Under the pieces are notes generated by a model. It was not told the DNA's origin. It saw only the letters and a program-made list of their open reading frames with translations, and made no database searches. Below are positions 13,612 to 20,251 of a stretch of 20,251 bases of DNA, piece by piece. The stretch lies in assembly GCA_964620345.1 (NCBI GenBank), contig CAZUHK010000030.1:1-20251 (forward strand). The letters are read 5' to 3'. Source of the stretch: CAZUHK01 sp964620345. GTDB lineage: Bacteria > Planctomycetota > Phycisphaerae > Phycisphaerales > Zrk34. The first letter of the stretch is position 1; each line of letters starts with the position of its first letter. The position numbers and the translations under genes were made by a program.

Positions 13612-14523
13612 ATGCGAGAATCCGACCTGCTCCAACACATCTACGCCAATGCCTCGACGCTCAGCGAACGGATCACCATCCCGCCTGGCGACGACATGGG
13701 CGCGATCCGCTTCGGCGACCGCGAGTTGCTCGTGACCGTCGACCAGGTGGCCGACGGGGTGCATGTGAACACGGCGAACACTTCGCTCGACCTGATCGCC
13801 CGCAAAGCGATCGCGCGAAATGTGTCGGACGTCGCGGCGATGGCGGCGCTGCCGGTGGGCGCGGTGGCCAGCGCGTGCCTGCCGCGCGACTTCGGCGAGA
13901 GCCGCGCGAAGGAACTGATCGACCACCTTCGCCGGCATGCCGCGGCGTTTGGCTGCCCGATCGTCGGCGGCGACATCAGCATGTGGGACCACCCGCTGGT
14001 GATCAGCGTGACGGTGTTCGCCGAGGCCGCGGGCGTCCAACCGGTCCGGCGCGGCGGGGCGAAGATCGGCGACGGCGTGTACGTAACCGGTCGCCTCGGT
14101 GGGGCGTGGGATAAGCAGGGCGGGGGGGCTCACCTCACCGCCGAGCCGCGGATCGCCATCGCCCGAGCGCTGGCGACGGCCCCGGCCATCCAACTTCACA
14201 GCATGATCGATCTGTCCGACGGTCTGGGGGCCGACCTGCGGCGCCTCTGCGCCGCGTCGGGCGTGGCCGCGGATGTCCAGGCCGCCGCCGTGCCGTGCCG
14301 TGAGGGCGTCACGCTCGACCACGCGCTGAGCGATGGCGAGGACTACGAACTGTGCTTCACCGCGACCGGCGACGTGCTGCCGAGAATCGAAGGTGTGCCG
14401 ATCACACGCATCGGCCGCATCGTTGACCCCGGCGAATCGAAGGCGACAATGACCCTCGTGCACCCCGACGGCCGGCGTGAACCGTGCATTGTGACCGGCT
14501 GGGACCACCAGGGAACGGCATGA
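13612..14523 (+). CDS. thiL: Thiamine-monophosphate kinase
   Basis: The product is 303 residues and phosphorylates thiamine monophosphate to thiamine diphosphate, the cofactor form. Family motifs of the PurM-like fold are present: PGDDMGAI (25-32), VTVDQVADGVH (41-51), ARKAIARNVSDVAAMAA (63-79), VGGD (118-121), MIDLSDGLGADLRRL (198-212) and SDGEDYELCF (240-249). Its length is slightly below the usual 320-330. A G7 tract near 14122-14128 encodes QGGGA in a loop. The ATG at 13612 is 12 bases after argH, and the stop overlaps tsaE by four bases. No other thiamine gene is in the window. Confidence 0.94.
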   Translation: MRESDLLQHIYANASTLSERITIPPGDDMGAIRFGDRELLVTVDQVADGVHVNTANTSLDLIARKAIARNVSDVAAMAALPVGAVASACLPRDFGESRAKELIDHLRRHAAAFGCPIVGGDISMWDHPLVISVTVFAEAAGVQPVRRGGAKIGDGVYVTGRLGGAWDKQGGGAHLTAEPRIAIARALATAPAIQLHSMIDLSDGLGADLRRLCAASGVAADVQAAAVPCREGVTLDHALSDGEDYELCFTATGDVLPRIEGVPITRIGRIVDPGESKATMTLVHPDGRREPCIVTGWDHQGTA

Positions 14524-15134
14524 TCGACGACCGCCCTTTTGGAATATCGGACCTTCCGGCGCGCACCGTCGAGTGGGGCCAGCGCTTCGCCGCGACGCTC
14601 AAGCCCGGCGTGGTGGTCGCGCTGGTCGGCGAGTTGGGCGCGGGTAAGACGCAGTTCGTCCGAGGCGTGGTCGCGGGCCTGGGCGGCGATCCGCGGGCCG
14701 TGTCCAGCCCGACGTTCGTGCTCATGCAGGAGTACGACACCAAGCCGCCAGTGGTGCACATCGACGCCTACCGCATCGGCGACCTGGACGAAGTGCGCGA
14801 GATGGGCTGGGCCGACGAGGTCATCGAAAGCTCGATCACGCTGATCGAATGGGCCGACCGGATCGAATCGCAGTTGCCCCCAGGCCGCATCACAATCGAC
14901 TTCGAGCACGCCGGCGAAAGAGAGCGGCGGATCACGCGGCGTGGCTCCATCGCGACGCCAACCACGCCGTGCCCGATCTGCGAGAAGCCCGCGACGCCGG
15001 ACGATCGGCATTACCCGTTCTGCTCACCGCGCTGCAAGCAGGTCGATCTGGGCCGATGGTTCGACGGGCACTACCGATTATCGCGCGAGCTGAGATGGGA
15101 CGAAGACGAACTCGACTCGCACGACCCCCAATAG
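14520..15134 (+). CDS. tsaE: TsaE-YacG fusion: tRNA t6A ATPase subunit with C-terminal zinc ribbon
   Basis: The product is 204 residues. Residues 1-140 are TsaE, the ATPase of the TsaB-TsaD-TsaE complex that makes threonylcarbamoyladenosine at A37 of tRNAs: Walker A GELGAGKT 37-44, SSPTFVLMQEY 62-72, HIDAYR 80-85, and LIEWADR 108-114. Residues 150-195 match the YacG (DUF329) zinc ribbon: CPIC (151-154), then PFCSPRCKQVDLGRWFDG with Cys168 and Cys172. YacG is known in E. coli as a small protein that binds GyrB and inhibits gyrase, normally as a separate protein of about 65 residues. The frame is continuous through a short linker (TPTTP). An ATGA overlap joins it to thiL. It could be a dual-function protein, or the ribbon may serve TsaE. 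Confidence 0.92.
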   Translation: MIDDRPFGISDLPARTVEWGQRFAATLKPGVVVALVGELGAGKTQFVRGVVAGLGGDPRAVSSPTFVLMQEYDTKPPVVHIDAYRIGDLDEVREMGWADEVIESSITLIEWADRIESQLPPGRITIDFEHAGERERRITRRGSIATPTTPCPICEKPATPDDRHYPFCSPRCKQVDLGRWFDGHYRLSRELRWDEDELDSHDPQ

Positions 15135-15163
15135 ATCGGCTGGCCGGCGCGGCTGGGTGGGGT

Positions 15164-15658
15164 TTAATCGGACGCCGATTCGGCGTCATCGCGGCTCGGG
15201 CGGGTGGCGTAGATGATCAGCCGGTGACCGACCGCTTCGAGGCCGTGCTCGCGGCAGATCGCGTCGCGCAGCTCGGCGAGCTCGTCGCTGTGGATCTCGA
15301 TAATTTCGTCGCGATCGACGTCGATCAAATGATCGGTGTGCTCGCGGCCGTACGCCAGACGATAATGGGCCTGGCGGCTGTCGAGCAGGACTTCCTCGAT
15401 GATGTCGGCTTCGACAAGGTGCTTGATCGTGCGGTACACCGTGGCCTTGGAAACCCGATGGCCGGTGTCGCGCATCTCGTCGAGCAATTCGTCGACCTCG
15501 AAAACAGACTGGCGGGCGAGCACCGCGTCGAGGATCATCGCGCGCTCGGTCGTGAACTTTAGTCCCTGACGCTTGAGGAAGCCACGAAAGATGGCGCACA
15601 ATGGCGCGGTAACTTTGATGTTCGGAGACTCGGCGGCTTGGGTGGGTTCGTCAGACAT
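15164..15658 (-). CDS. Fur-family transcriptional regulator lacking CxxC zinc motifs
   Basis: The product is 164 residues. An N-terminal winged helix follows LKRQGLKFTTERAMILDAV, with the recognition helix in RVSKATVYRTIKHLVEADII (68-87). The dimerisation domain has HYRLAYGREHTDHLIDVDRD, then EIIEIHSDELAEL, and ends with GLEAVGHRLIIYAT. His98, His107, His110 and His123 are candidate regulatory metal ligands. The structural zinc CxxC pairs of most Fur, Zur and PerR proteins are replaced (DVDR at the first site, YATR at the second). Fur proteins without structural zinc are known. Which metal it senses cannot be read from sequence. It is convergent with tsaE-yacG and divergent from the CYTH gene. 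Confidence 0.88.
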   Translation of the reverse strand: MSDEPTQAAESPNIKVTAPLCAIFRGFLKRQGLKFTTERAMILDAVLARQSVFEVDELLDEMRDTGHRVSKATVYRTIKHLVEADIIEEVLLDSRQAHYRLAYGREHTDHLIDVDRDEIIEIHSDELAELRDAICREHGLEAVGHRLIIYATRPSRDDAESASD

Positions 15659-15699
15659 GGCGAGCAGAGCATTTCAAAATGAAGGACAGCCCAAAGCGG

Positions 15700-15728
15700 A
15701 TTGTAGCCGCGCCGTCGCTTCAGCCCAA
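15700..15728 (-). promoter_or_regulatory. Candidate promoter of the Fur-family gene
   Basis: On the minus strand TTGGGC (15728-15723) and TACAAT (15705-15700) are separated by 17 bases. Transcription would start near 15693, about 35 bases before the ATG at 15658. A short dyad, CATTT-CA-AAATG (15670-15681), lies in the leader. Confidence 0.5.
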
Positions 15729-15784
15729 CCCGGCACCGAATCAAAAGTCCGATAAGGTCGATTATGTTATGTTCACCGGTTTTC

Positions 15785-15788
15785 GGAG
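15785..15788 (+). promoter_or_regulatory. Shine-Dalgarno site supporting a GTG start
   Basis: GGAG lies 9 bases before the GTG at 15798, which begins KIEIEAK, the conserved start of CYTH proteins. Confidence 0.6.
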
Positions 15789-15797
15789 TCCTTCGTC

Positions 15798-16373
15798 GTG
15801 AAGATCGAAATCGAAGCCAAGGTTCGGGCGGACGATCTGACGGTCGTCGTCGCCCGGCTGCAAGAGCTTGACGCCGAACACGTCGGCGGTATGCGCGAGG
15901 TCAACATCTTTCTCGATTCAGCCGAGCGTCGGCTCAACACGGCCGACCGCGGCCTGCGGGTCCGCACGATCGATCACGCCGACGGCCGCCGCGGGACCGC
16001 GGTGACCTACAAAGGCCCACGCAAGCCCGGCAAGCTCAAGGCCCGACGCGAGATCGAGTTCGCCGTCGACGACGTGGACGCGACCATCGCGCTGTTTGCC
16101 GAGCTGGGCTATCGCGAGGTGATTCGCTTCGAGAAGCGCCGCACGCGGTATCGGCTGGATGGCTGCGTGATCGAGCTGGACCGGTTGCCGTACCTGGGCA
16201 CGTTCGTCGAGATCGAAGGCCCTGGCGACAAAGCCGTCGTCGCCGCGCAGCTGAAGCTGGGCCTGGGCGAGCACCCGCTGATCAAGAGCAGTTATGTCGC
16301 GATGCTGGGCACGTACCTGGACGAGCACGGCATCGCCGAGCGGGATATCCGCCTGGAGCCGCCTGCCGAATGA
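15798..16373 (+). CDS. CYTH-domain protein (class IV adenylate cyclase / triphosphatase family)
   Basis: The product is 191 residues from a GTG. The ExExK signature of the triphosphate tunnel fold is at residues 4-8 (EIEAK). Further tunnel residues are suggested by LRVRTI (54-59), VTYKGPRK (69-76), ARREIEF (82-88), FEKRRTRYRLDG (110-121), VIELDRLPYLGTFVEIEGP (123-141). CYTH proteins bind triphosphates with metal; known activities include adenylate cyclase (CyaB), thiamine triphosphatase and inorganic triphosphatase. The LGTFVEIEG motif is common in the CyaB subgroup. The activity cannot be settled from sequence. It ends at TGA 16371-16373, immediately abutting the stop of the opposite-strand transaminase. 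Confidence 0.85.
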   Translation: MKIEIEAKVRADDLTVVVARLQELDAEHVGGMREVNIFLDSAERRLNTADRGLRVRTIDHADGRRGTAVTYKGPRKPGKLKARREIEFAVDDVDATIALFAELGYREVIRFEKRRTRYRLDGCVIELDRLPYLGTFVEIEGPGDKAVVAAQLKLGLGEHPLIKSSYVAMLGTYLDEHGIAERDIRLEPPAE

Positions 16374-17240
16374 TCAGTCCGCCAGGCCGCACTGGCGGAC
16401 GACGTGATTTCGATATGCCCCGGCGAGTCGCGAGCAAATCGGCCCGGCGTTGCCTTCGGCGATCGACTTGCCGTCGAGTGTTACGATCGGGCGGACTTGC
16501 GTGGTCGTGCCGACCGCGATCAACTCGTCGGCGGCCCGCATGCGTGCAACGTCAAACGGCTGCTCGTGGACCGCGATGCCCTGTTGTGCCGCCAGATCGA
16601 TCACGATCTGGCGCGTAATGCTGCCCAGCACCGTGCCGTCAAGCGGGTAGCTGTACAGCTCGCCGCGGTCGACGATAAAGATCGACCGCGCCGTGCCCTC
16701 GGTGACCGTGCCGTCGTCGCGGACGAAGACCGCCTCATCGCAGCCGGCCTCGTGCGCCGCCTGGCGGGCGAGCACGTTGGGCAGCAGCGCGATCGACTTG
16801 ATGCCGCAGCGGGTCCAGCGGATTTCCGGGTGCGTAATCGCGCTCATCGGTTTGGGCGGGACGGCGCGGTCCAGCGGCGGCTGGGGCTTGACGGTCGCGT
16901 AGATCGTCGGGCGGACCGGCGGGTCGGGGAAGCGATGGTCGCGCACGGCCGCGCCGCGCGTGACCTGCCAGTAGACGTAGGCGTCGGGCAGCTCGTTGCG
17001 GCGGATCAGCTCGTCGCTGACCCGGTCGAGCGGCGTGGCATCCGCGGGCCACTCGATGCGCAGCGCCTTCATCGAAAAGGCGAGCCGATCAAGGTGGGCA
17101 GCCATGCCAAGCGGCCGGCCGGCGTAGTAGCGGACGACCTCGTACACCCCGTCGGCGAAGACGAAGCCGCGATCGTTGGCCGGGACCAGGGCCTGGTCTT
17201 CGGGCAGGTAGCGGCCGTTGAGAAAGGCGGTCGGGCACAT
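16374..17240 (-). CDS. dat: D-amino-acid transaminase (class IV, PLP)
   Basis: The product is 288 residues, the usual Dat length. The PLP lysine is Lys148 (GIKSIALLPNVLA), and the cofactor Glu is in GTVTEG (177-182). The substrate carboxylate trap of Bacillus D-amino-acid transaminase (Tyr31, Arg98, His100) is matched by Tyr33, Arg100 and His102 (TRGAAVRDHRFP), which separates it from branched-chain transaminases. It interconverts D-alanine and 2-oxoglutarate with D-glutamate and pyruvate, and so can supply D-Glu and D-Ala for peptidoglycan. The start at 17240 gives the family N-terminus (FLNGRYLPEDQALVPANDRGF). It is divergent from the HEAT lipoprotein. Confidence 0.9.
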   Translation of the reverse strand: MCPTAFLNGRYLPEDQALVPANDRGFVFADGVYEVVRYYAGRPLGMAAHLDRLAFSMKALRIEWPADATPLDRVSDELIRRNELPDAYVYWQVTRGAAVRDHRFPDPPVRPTIYATVKPQPPLDRAVPPKPMSAITHPEIRWTRCGIKSIALLPNVLARQAAHEAGCDEAVFVRDDGTVTEGTARSIFIVDRGELYSYPLDGTVLGSITRQIVIDLAAQQGIAVHEQPFDVARMRAADELIAVGTTTQVRPIVTLDGKSIAEGNAGPICSRLAGAYRNHVVRQCGLAD

Positions 17241-17355
17241 GCGATTCAGGATACGCCCGCCCCGCCGCCGGTCCAAGTCGTGTGCTAAACGGTGAACCGC
17301 CGATTACAATACTGGCCTTCAAGGATGGACCTCGCCACGCACCGGAGCGACGACG

Positions 17356-18261
17356 ATGAACCCACGGAGCAGATGCATCACGATGGTCGGCCTGGCGGCG
17401 CTGGCGTTGACGCTGGTGGCGTGTGGCCGCGGGCAGAGTCCGAGCAATTTTCTGGCCGATCAGTTCGAGAAACTTTCGCCGCCCTCGCCCTCGGAGGCGG
17501 CGCGCGATGCGTTCAACGTTTACGACCCCGATCGCCGGCGTGAATCGGTCGCGCTGCTGGCCAACGCAAAGTGGGGCGGCGAGGCCCCCTACCTCAAGAC
17601 CTACCGACTGCTGATCGACGACCCGGACCCGACGGTCCGCGCCGCATCGATCTCGGCCCTCGGCCGGCACGGCACCGTCGAGGACGTGCCGGAAATCCTG
17701 CGATACCTCAACACCGACGACAGCAAGATCGTTCGTTGGGAGGCGGCCAAAGCATTGCAGAAGCTCCACCGCGAGCAGGCGATCGACCCGCTGATCACCG
17801 CGATGACCAAGGACAAGGACAAGGACGTTCGCATGGCCGCGGCCAACGCGTTGGGCCAGTACCCCAAGCGTCGCGTGTTCGATGCGCTGGTCGGCGCGAT
17901 CGAAGACTCCAACTACGGCGTATCGCGTGAGGCGGTGAAGTCGCTGCAGACACTCACCGGTGAAGACTTCGGCGACCGCGGCGAGAAATGGTGGGCCTGG
18001 GCCGAGGCGAATCAGCAGATCTTCACCGGCCGGCAGACGTATCACTATCCGATCTACCAGAAACCGCCGAGCTGGTGGGACAAGGTGAAGTTCTGGTCGG
18101 ACGATCAACCGCCGGCGCCGGCCGAGCCGCGCACCGAAGGAGACAGCCCCGAGCCGCAGCCGCAGACCAGTTCCGACACCCAGCCCGACGCCGCCCAGAC
18201 CAAGCCCGCTGCCCAGCCCGAGCCGGTCATCTTCGAAGGCAACCTCGGCGCCTCGGGCTGA
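17356..18261 (+). CDS. HEAT-repeat lipoprotein
   Basis: The product is 301 residues. Signal peptide MNPRSRCITMVGLAALALTL ends in a lipobox VAC with the lipidated Cys at 23. Residues about 78-205 are HEAT-like repeats (DPDPTVRAASISALGRHG, KIVRWEAAKALQKLH, KDVRMAAANALGQY, YGVSREAVKSLQTLTG), a scaffold for protein contacts. A Trp-rich segment follows (KWWAWAEANQ and SWWDKVKFW), then a Pro/Gln/Glu-rich disordered tail. It is probably anchored facing the periplasm. A Shine-Dalgarno GGAG (17344-17347) lies 8 bases before the ATG. TACAAT at 17305-17310 is a candidate -10 element. Similar lipoproteins are widespread in planctomycetes, with no defined role. Confidence 0.87.
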   Translation: MNPRSRCITMVGLAALALTLVACGRGQSPSNFLADQFEKLSPPSPSEAARDAFNVYDPDRRRESVALLANAKWGGEAPYLKTYRLLIDDPDPTVRAASISALGRHGTVEDVPEILRYLNTDDSKIVRWEAAKALQKLHREQAIDPLITAMTKDKDKDVRMAAANALGQYPKRRVFDALVGAIEDSNYGVSREAVKSLQTLTGEDFGDRGEKWWAWAEANQQIFTGRQTYHYPIYQKPPSWWDKVKFWSDDQPPAPAEPRTEGDSPEPQPQTSSDTQPDAAQTKPAAQPEPVIFEGNLGASG

Positions 18262-18313
18262 CCGAACGTCCGCGTCAGCCGCCCCGCCACCGCACCACCC
18301 GGAAAGGACGCCC

Positions 18314-19294
18314 GTGCGTGCCCTGCGATTTGACGGCGAACAACCGCGCTTCGAGCCGAACCACGATGCACCGGCGCCGCCGCCGCCCGGCGAGGCGCTG
18401 ATCCGCCCGCTGCTGGCCGGTGTCTGCTCGACCGACCTGGAAATCTGTCGGGGTTACATGGATTACACCGGCGTGCTCGGCCACGAGTTCGTCGGCGTCG
18501 TCGAAGCCGTCGCTGATGAGTCGGACGAACGCGCCGCCCGATGGGTCGGCCGGCGCGTGGTCGGCACGATCAACTGCGTGTGCGGCAAGTGCGACATGTG
18601 CCGCAGCGGCCTGGCCAACCACTGCCGCGACCGCACCGTGCTGGGCATCGCCGCGCGCGACGGTTGCTTTGCCGATCGCTTCACGTTGCCGGTGCGAAAT
18701 CTGCTGGCGGTGCCTGATGCGGTCGACGACGACCACGCGGTGTTCACCGAGCCGCTGGCCGCGGCGTGCGAGATCAACCGACAACTGCACATCGAGGGAA
18801 AGCCGTACGTCACCGTGCTGGGCGACGGTCGGCTGGGCCTGCTGGTCGCTCAGGTGCTCAGCCGGCTCAATGCGTCGGTCCGCGTGGTCGGCAAGCACGC
18901 CGACAAGCTCGACAGATGCACCAAGTGGGGCATCAAGCATCGCCTGCTCGATGATCTGACGCCGCGGAAAGACCAGGACATCGTGGTCGACTGCACCGCT
19001 TCGGCTTCGGGGCTGGTGCTGGCGATGCAACTGGTGCGCCCGCGCGGCACGATCGTGCTCAAGACCACCGTGGCCGAGCAGGCCGGCGTCGACCTCTCGC
19101 CGCTGGTGATCGACGAGATCAACCTCGTGGGCAGCCGCTGCGGGCCGTTCGACGAAGCGCTGGCGATGCTGACCGAGGACAAGGTCGACGTGCTGAGCTT
19201 GATCACCCGGCGCATGCGCATCGAGGACGGCGTCGCGGCGCTCAAGGCCGCGCGCCGGTCGGACAACATCAAGGTGCTGATCGAGTTCGACTGA
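18314..19294 (+). CDS. Zinc-dependent medium-chain dehydrogenase (Tdh/sorbitol dehydrogenase-like)
   Basis: The product is 326 residues from a GTG with AAGGA (18304-18308) 5 bases upstream. Catalytic zinc ligands are Cys38 (GVCSTD), His57 and Glu58 (GHEFVG) and the later Glu146 (TEPLA). Structural zinc Cys are at 90, 93, 96 and 104 (CGKCDMCRSGLANHC). The NAD(P) fold has VLGDGRLGLL (168-177). It oxidises an alcohol, probably a polyol, sugar or threonine-type substrate; relatives include L-threonine 3-dehydrogenase. Substrate is open. It is 52 bases after the HEAT lipoprotein and convergent with the GlmU-like gene, with an 18-base gap. Confidence 0.9.
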   Translation: MRALRFDGEQPRFEPNHDAPAPPPPGEALIRPLLAGVCSTDLEICRGYMDYTGVLGHEFVGVVEAVADESDERAARWVGRRVVGTINCVCGKCDMCRSGLANHCRDRTVLGIAARDGCFADRFTLPVRNLLAVPDAVDDDHAVFTEPLAAACEINRQLHIEGKPYVTVLGDGRLGLLVAQVLSRLNASVRVVGKHADKLDRCTKWGIKHRLLDDLTPRKDQDIVVDCTASASGLVLAMQLVRPRGTIVLKTTVAEQAGVDLSPLVIDEINLVGSRCGPFDEALAMLTEDKVDVLSLITRRMRIEDGVAALKAARRSDNIKVLIEFD

Positions 19295-19312
19295 CCCCGC
19301 CCTCGCGGCCGG

Positions 19313-20251
19313 TCACCGAGCCATGTACAGCCGGGCGAACTGCTGCGTCAGCTCGCCGGTGACGCGCAGGCCCCGGCGCTGCATCATCCGATCGGCCACG
19401 AGCACGAACTTCTCCAGCACGTAGCGTTCGTCGGTGGCGTCGGTGAGGAACGCGAACGGCTCGACGCACCGGGGCGCGTGGCCCGACAGCGCGATCATCG
19501 CCGCGGTGTGCACGCAACTGCCGGTCAGCAGCCGCGTGCCGATCGCGGTGCGAACGTGGTCGCCGAAGATCGAACCGAGCAACCGCAGGCCCGTCGGCTC
19601 GGCCGGCTCGTTGGGCGTCAGCCGCACGCCCACTTCGCCGTAGGTGTTCTTGAGGTTGCTCGTCGTCGTGCCGGCACCGAGATTGACCCACTCGCCAACA
19701 TAGCTGTGGCCGAGGAAACCGGCGTGCGACTTGTTCGAGTAGGCCTGAAAGATGCAACTGTTGATCTCGCCGCCGACCTTACACCACGGGCCGATGCTGG
19801 TGTTCGGGCGAATATCCGCATGCGGCATGATCGCGGCGTGCGGCCCGATGTAGCACGGGCCGGTGAGCGTGGCCATCGCGCCGACTTGCGCGTGTTCGTC
19901 GATGACGACCGGCCCGTCGGTGGCGTCGATCGCGACCATCGGGCCGATCGAAGCGCCCCGGCCGAGACGCACGCCCTGCCCGCCGGTGACGACCTGATGC
20001 CGCGCCACGTCGGGCAGCCAAACCGCCGGGCCGGTGAGGCGCGGCAGATCGTCGGCAATCAATGCCGGCAGATGCTCGATGATCTGCCAAGGCCGGCTGA
20101 GCAGCATCGGCGCGTCGGTGGGCTCGACGTCGATGTCATCGGGCAGCTCGCAGCCGCCGTCGAGGAAGGCCAGCGCATGCTCGACGTCCATCAGCGCCGC
20201 CAGCACCGTGCCATCGTCGTCGACCAGCGCGGTGTTCGGCTCGCGCGGCAA
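19313..20251 (-). CDS. Alternative GlmU-like sugar nucleotidyltransferase/acetyltransferase (5' end outside window)
   Basis: At least 312 residues are visible; the open frame continues past the right edge. The C-terminal two-thirds form a left-handed beta-helix of hexapeptide repeats (about 90-240; GPCYIGPHAAIMPHADIRPN). NKSHAGFLGHSYVGEWVN (about 173-190) and GAGTTTSNLKNTYGEV (192-207) are characteristic of the alternative GlmU family (TIGR03991 type), which joins a nucleotidyltransferase domain to an acyltransferase domain. The activity expected is UDP-GlcNAc synthesis from glucosamine-1-phosphate for peptidoglycan and envelope glycans. The missing N-terminus, about 90-100 residues, should hold the nucleotide-binding motif. 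Family members differ in substrate, so a different sugar is possible. Confidence 0.85.
   Translation of the reverse strand: MPREPNTALVDDDGTVLAALMDVEHALAFLDGGCELPDDIDVEPTDAPMLLSRPWQIIEHLPALIADDLPRLTGPAVWLPDVARHQVVTGGQGVRLGRGASIGPMVAIDATDGPVVIDEHAQVGAMATLTGPCYIGPHAAIMPHADIRPNTSIGPWCKVGGEINSCIFQAYSNKSHAGFLGHSYVGEWVNLGAGTTTSNLKNTYGEVGVRLTPNEPAEPTGLRLLGSIFGDHVRTAIGTRLLTGSCVHTAAMIALSGHAPRCVEPFAFLTDATDERYVLEKFVLVADRMMQRRGLRVTGELTQQFARLYMAR

Noticed and set aside
13174..14508. Minus-strand open frame opposite argH end and thiL
   Set aside because: Antisense to thiL, which has all its family motifs.
15166..15180. Hairpin AATCGG-ACG-CCGATT as a terminator between tsaE-yacG and the Fur-family gene
   Set aside because: It lies within the last codons of the Fur-family gene and is not followed by a T-run in either direction.

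Overview
The window is high-GC, densely coded bacterial chromosome. Gene content points to a member of the Planctomycetota, most likely a Phycisphaerae-type lineage. The pointers are an alternative GlmU-type nucleotidyltransferase/acyltransferase, a prepilin-type N-terminus on a large extracellular-type protein, an obg-coaX cluster, several lipoproteins, weak Shine-Dalgarno use, and unusual domain fusions. The phylum call is inference from content; no marker gene for it is present. Apart from small repeats there is no sign of phage, insertion sequence, CRISPR or conjugative DNA.

Layout. (1) 1-45 is the tail of a + strand gene. (2) 227-2980 (minus) holds an FAD-dependent oxidoreductase downstream of a prepilin-like protein with a beta-helix-type C-terminus. 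(3) 3301-9318 (minus) is a housekeeping run read from obgE through coaX, a small membrane protein, a shortened MnmE-like GTPase, a lipoprotein, a TPR-like membrane protein and an RluA-family pseudouridine synthase, with overlapping or nearly touching genes. (4) 9404-9987 carries an Rrf2-family regulator with its own promoter and a dyad, divergent from obgE. (5) 10143-10383 has tRNA-Cys(GCA) and tRNA-Lys(UUU). (6) 10409-15134 (plus) is a tightly packed set: a CrtX-like glycosyltransferase, argH with an extra C-terminal region, thiL, and a tsaE-yacG fusion. (7) 15164-17240 has a Fur-family regulator (minus), a CYTH-domain protein (plus) and a D-amino-acid transaminase (minus). (8) 17356-20251 has a HEAT-repeat lipoprotein and a zinc-dependent dehydrogenase (plus), then a GlmU-like protein (minus) that runs off the right edge.

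Most genes are core metabolism and translation: tRNA modification (TsaE, MnmE-like), rRNA modification (RluA family), ribosome assembly (Obg), CoA, thiamine and arginine synthesis, and cell-envelope precursors (D-amino acids, UDP-GlcNAc). The points of interest are protein architecture rather than a mobile system: ArgH carrying two copies of an LPYT-containing module, TsaE fused to a YacG zinc ribbon, an MnmE-like GTPase without its C-terminal catalytic region, and a prepilin/beta-helix hybrid. Small DNA features include a C8 tract inside a candidate promoter spacer, a three-unit tandem repeat that runs into a stop codon, and a dyad at the Rrf2 promoter.
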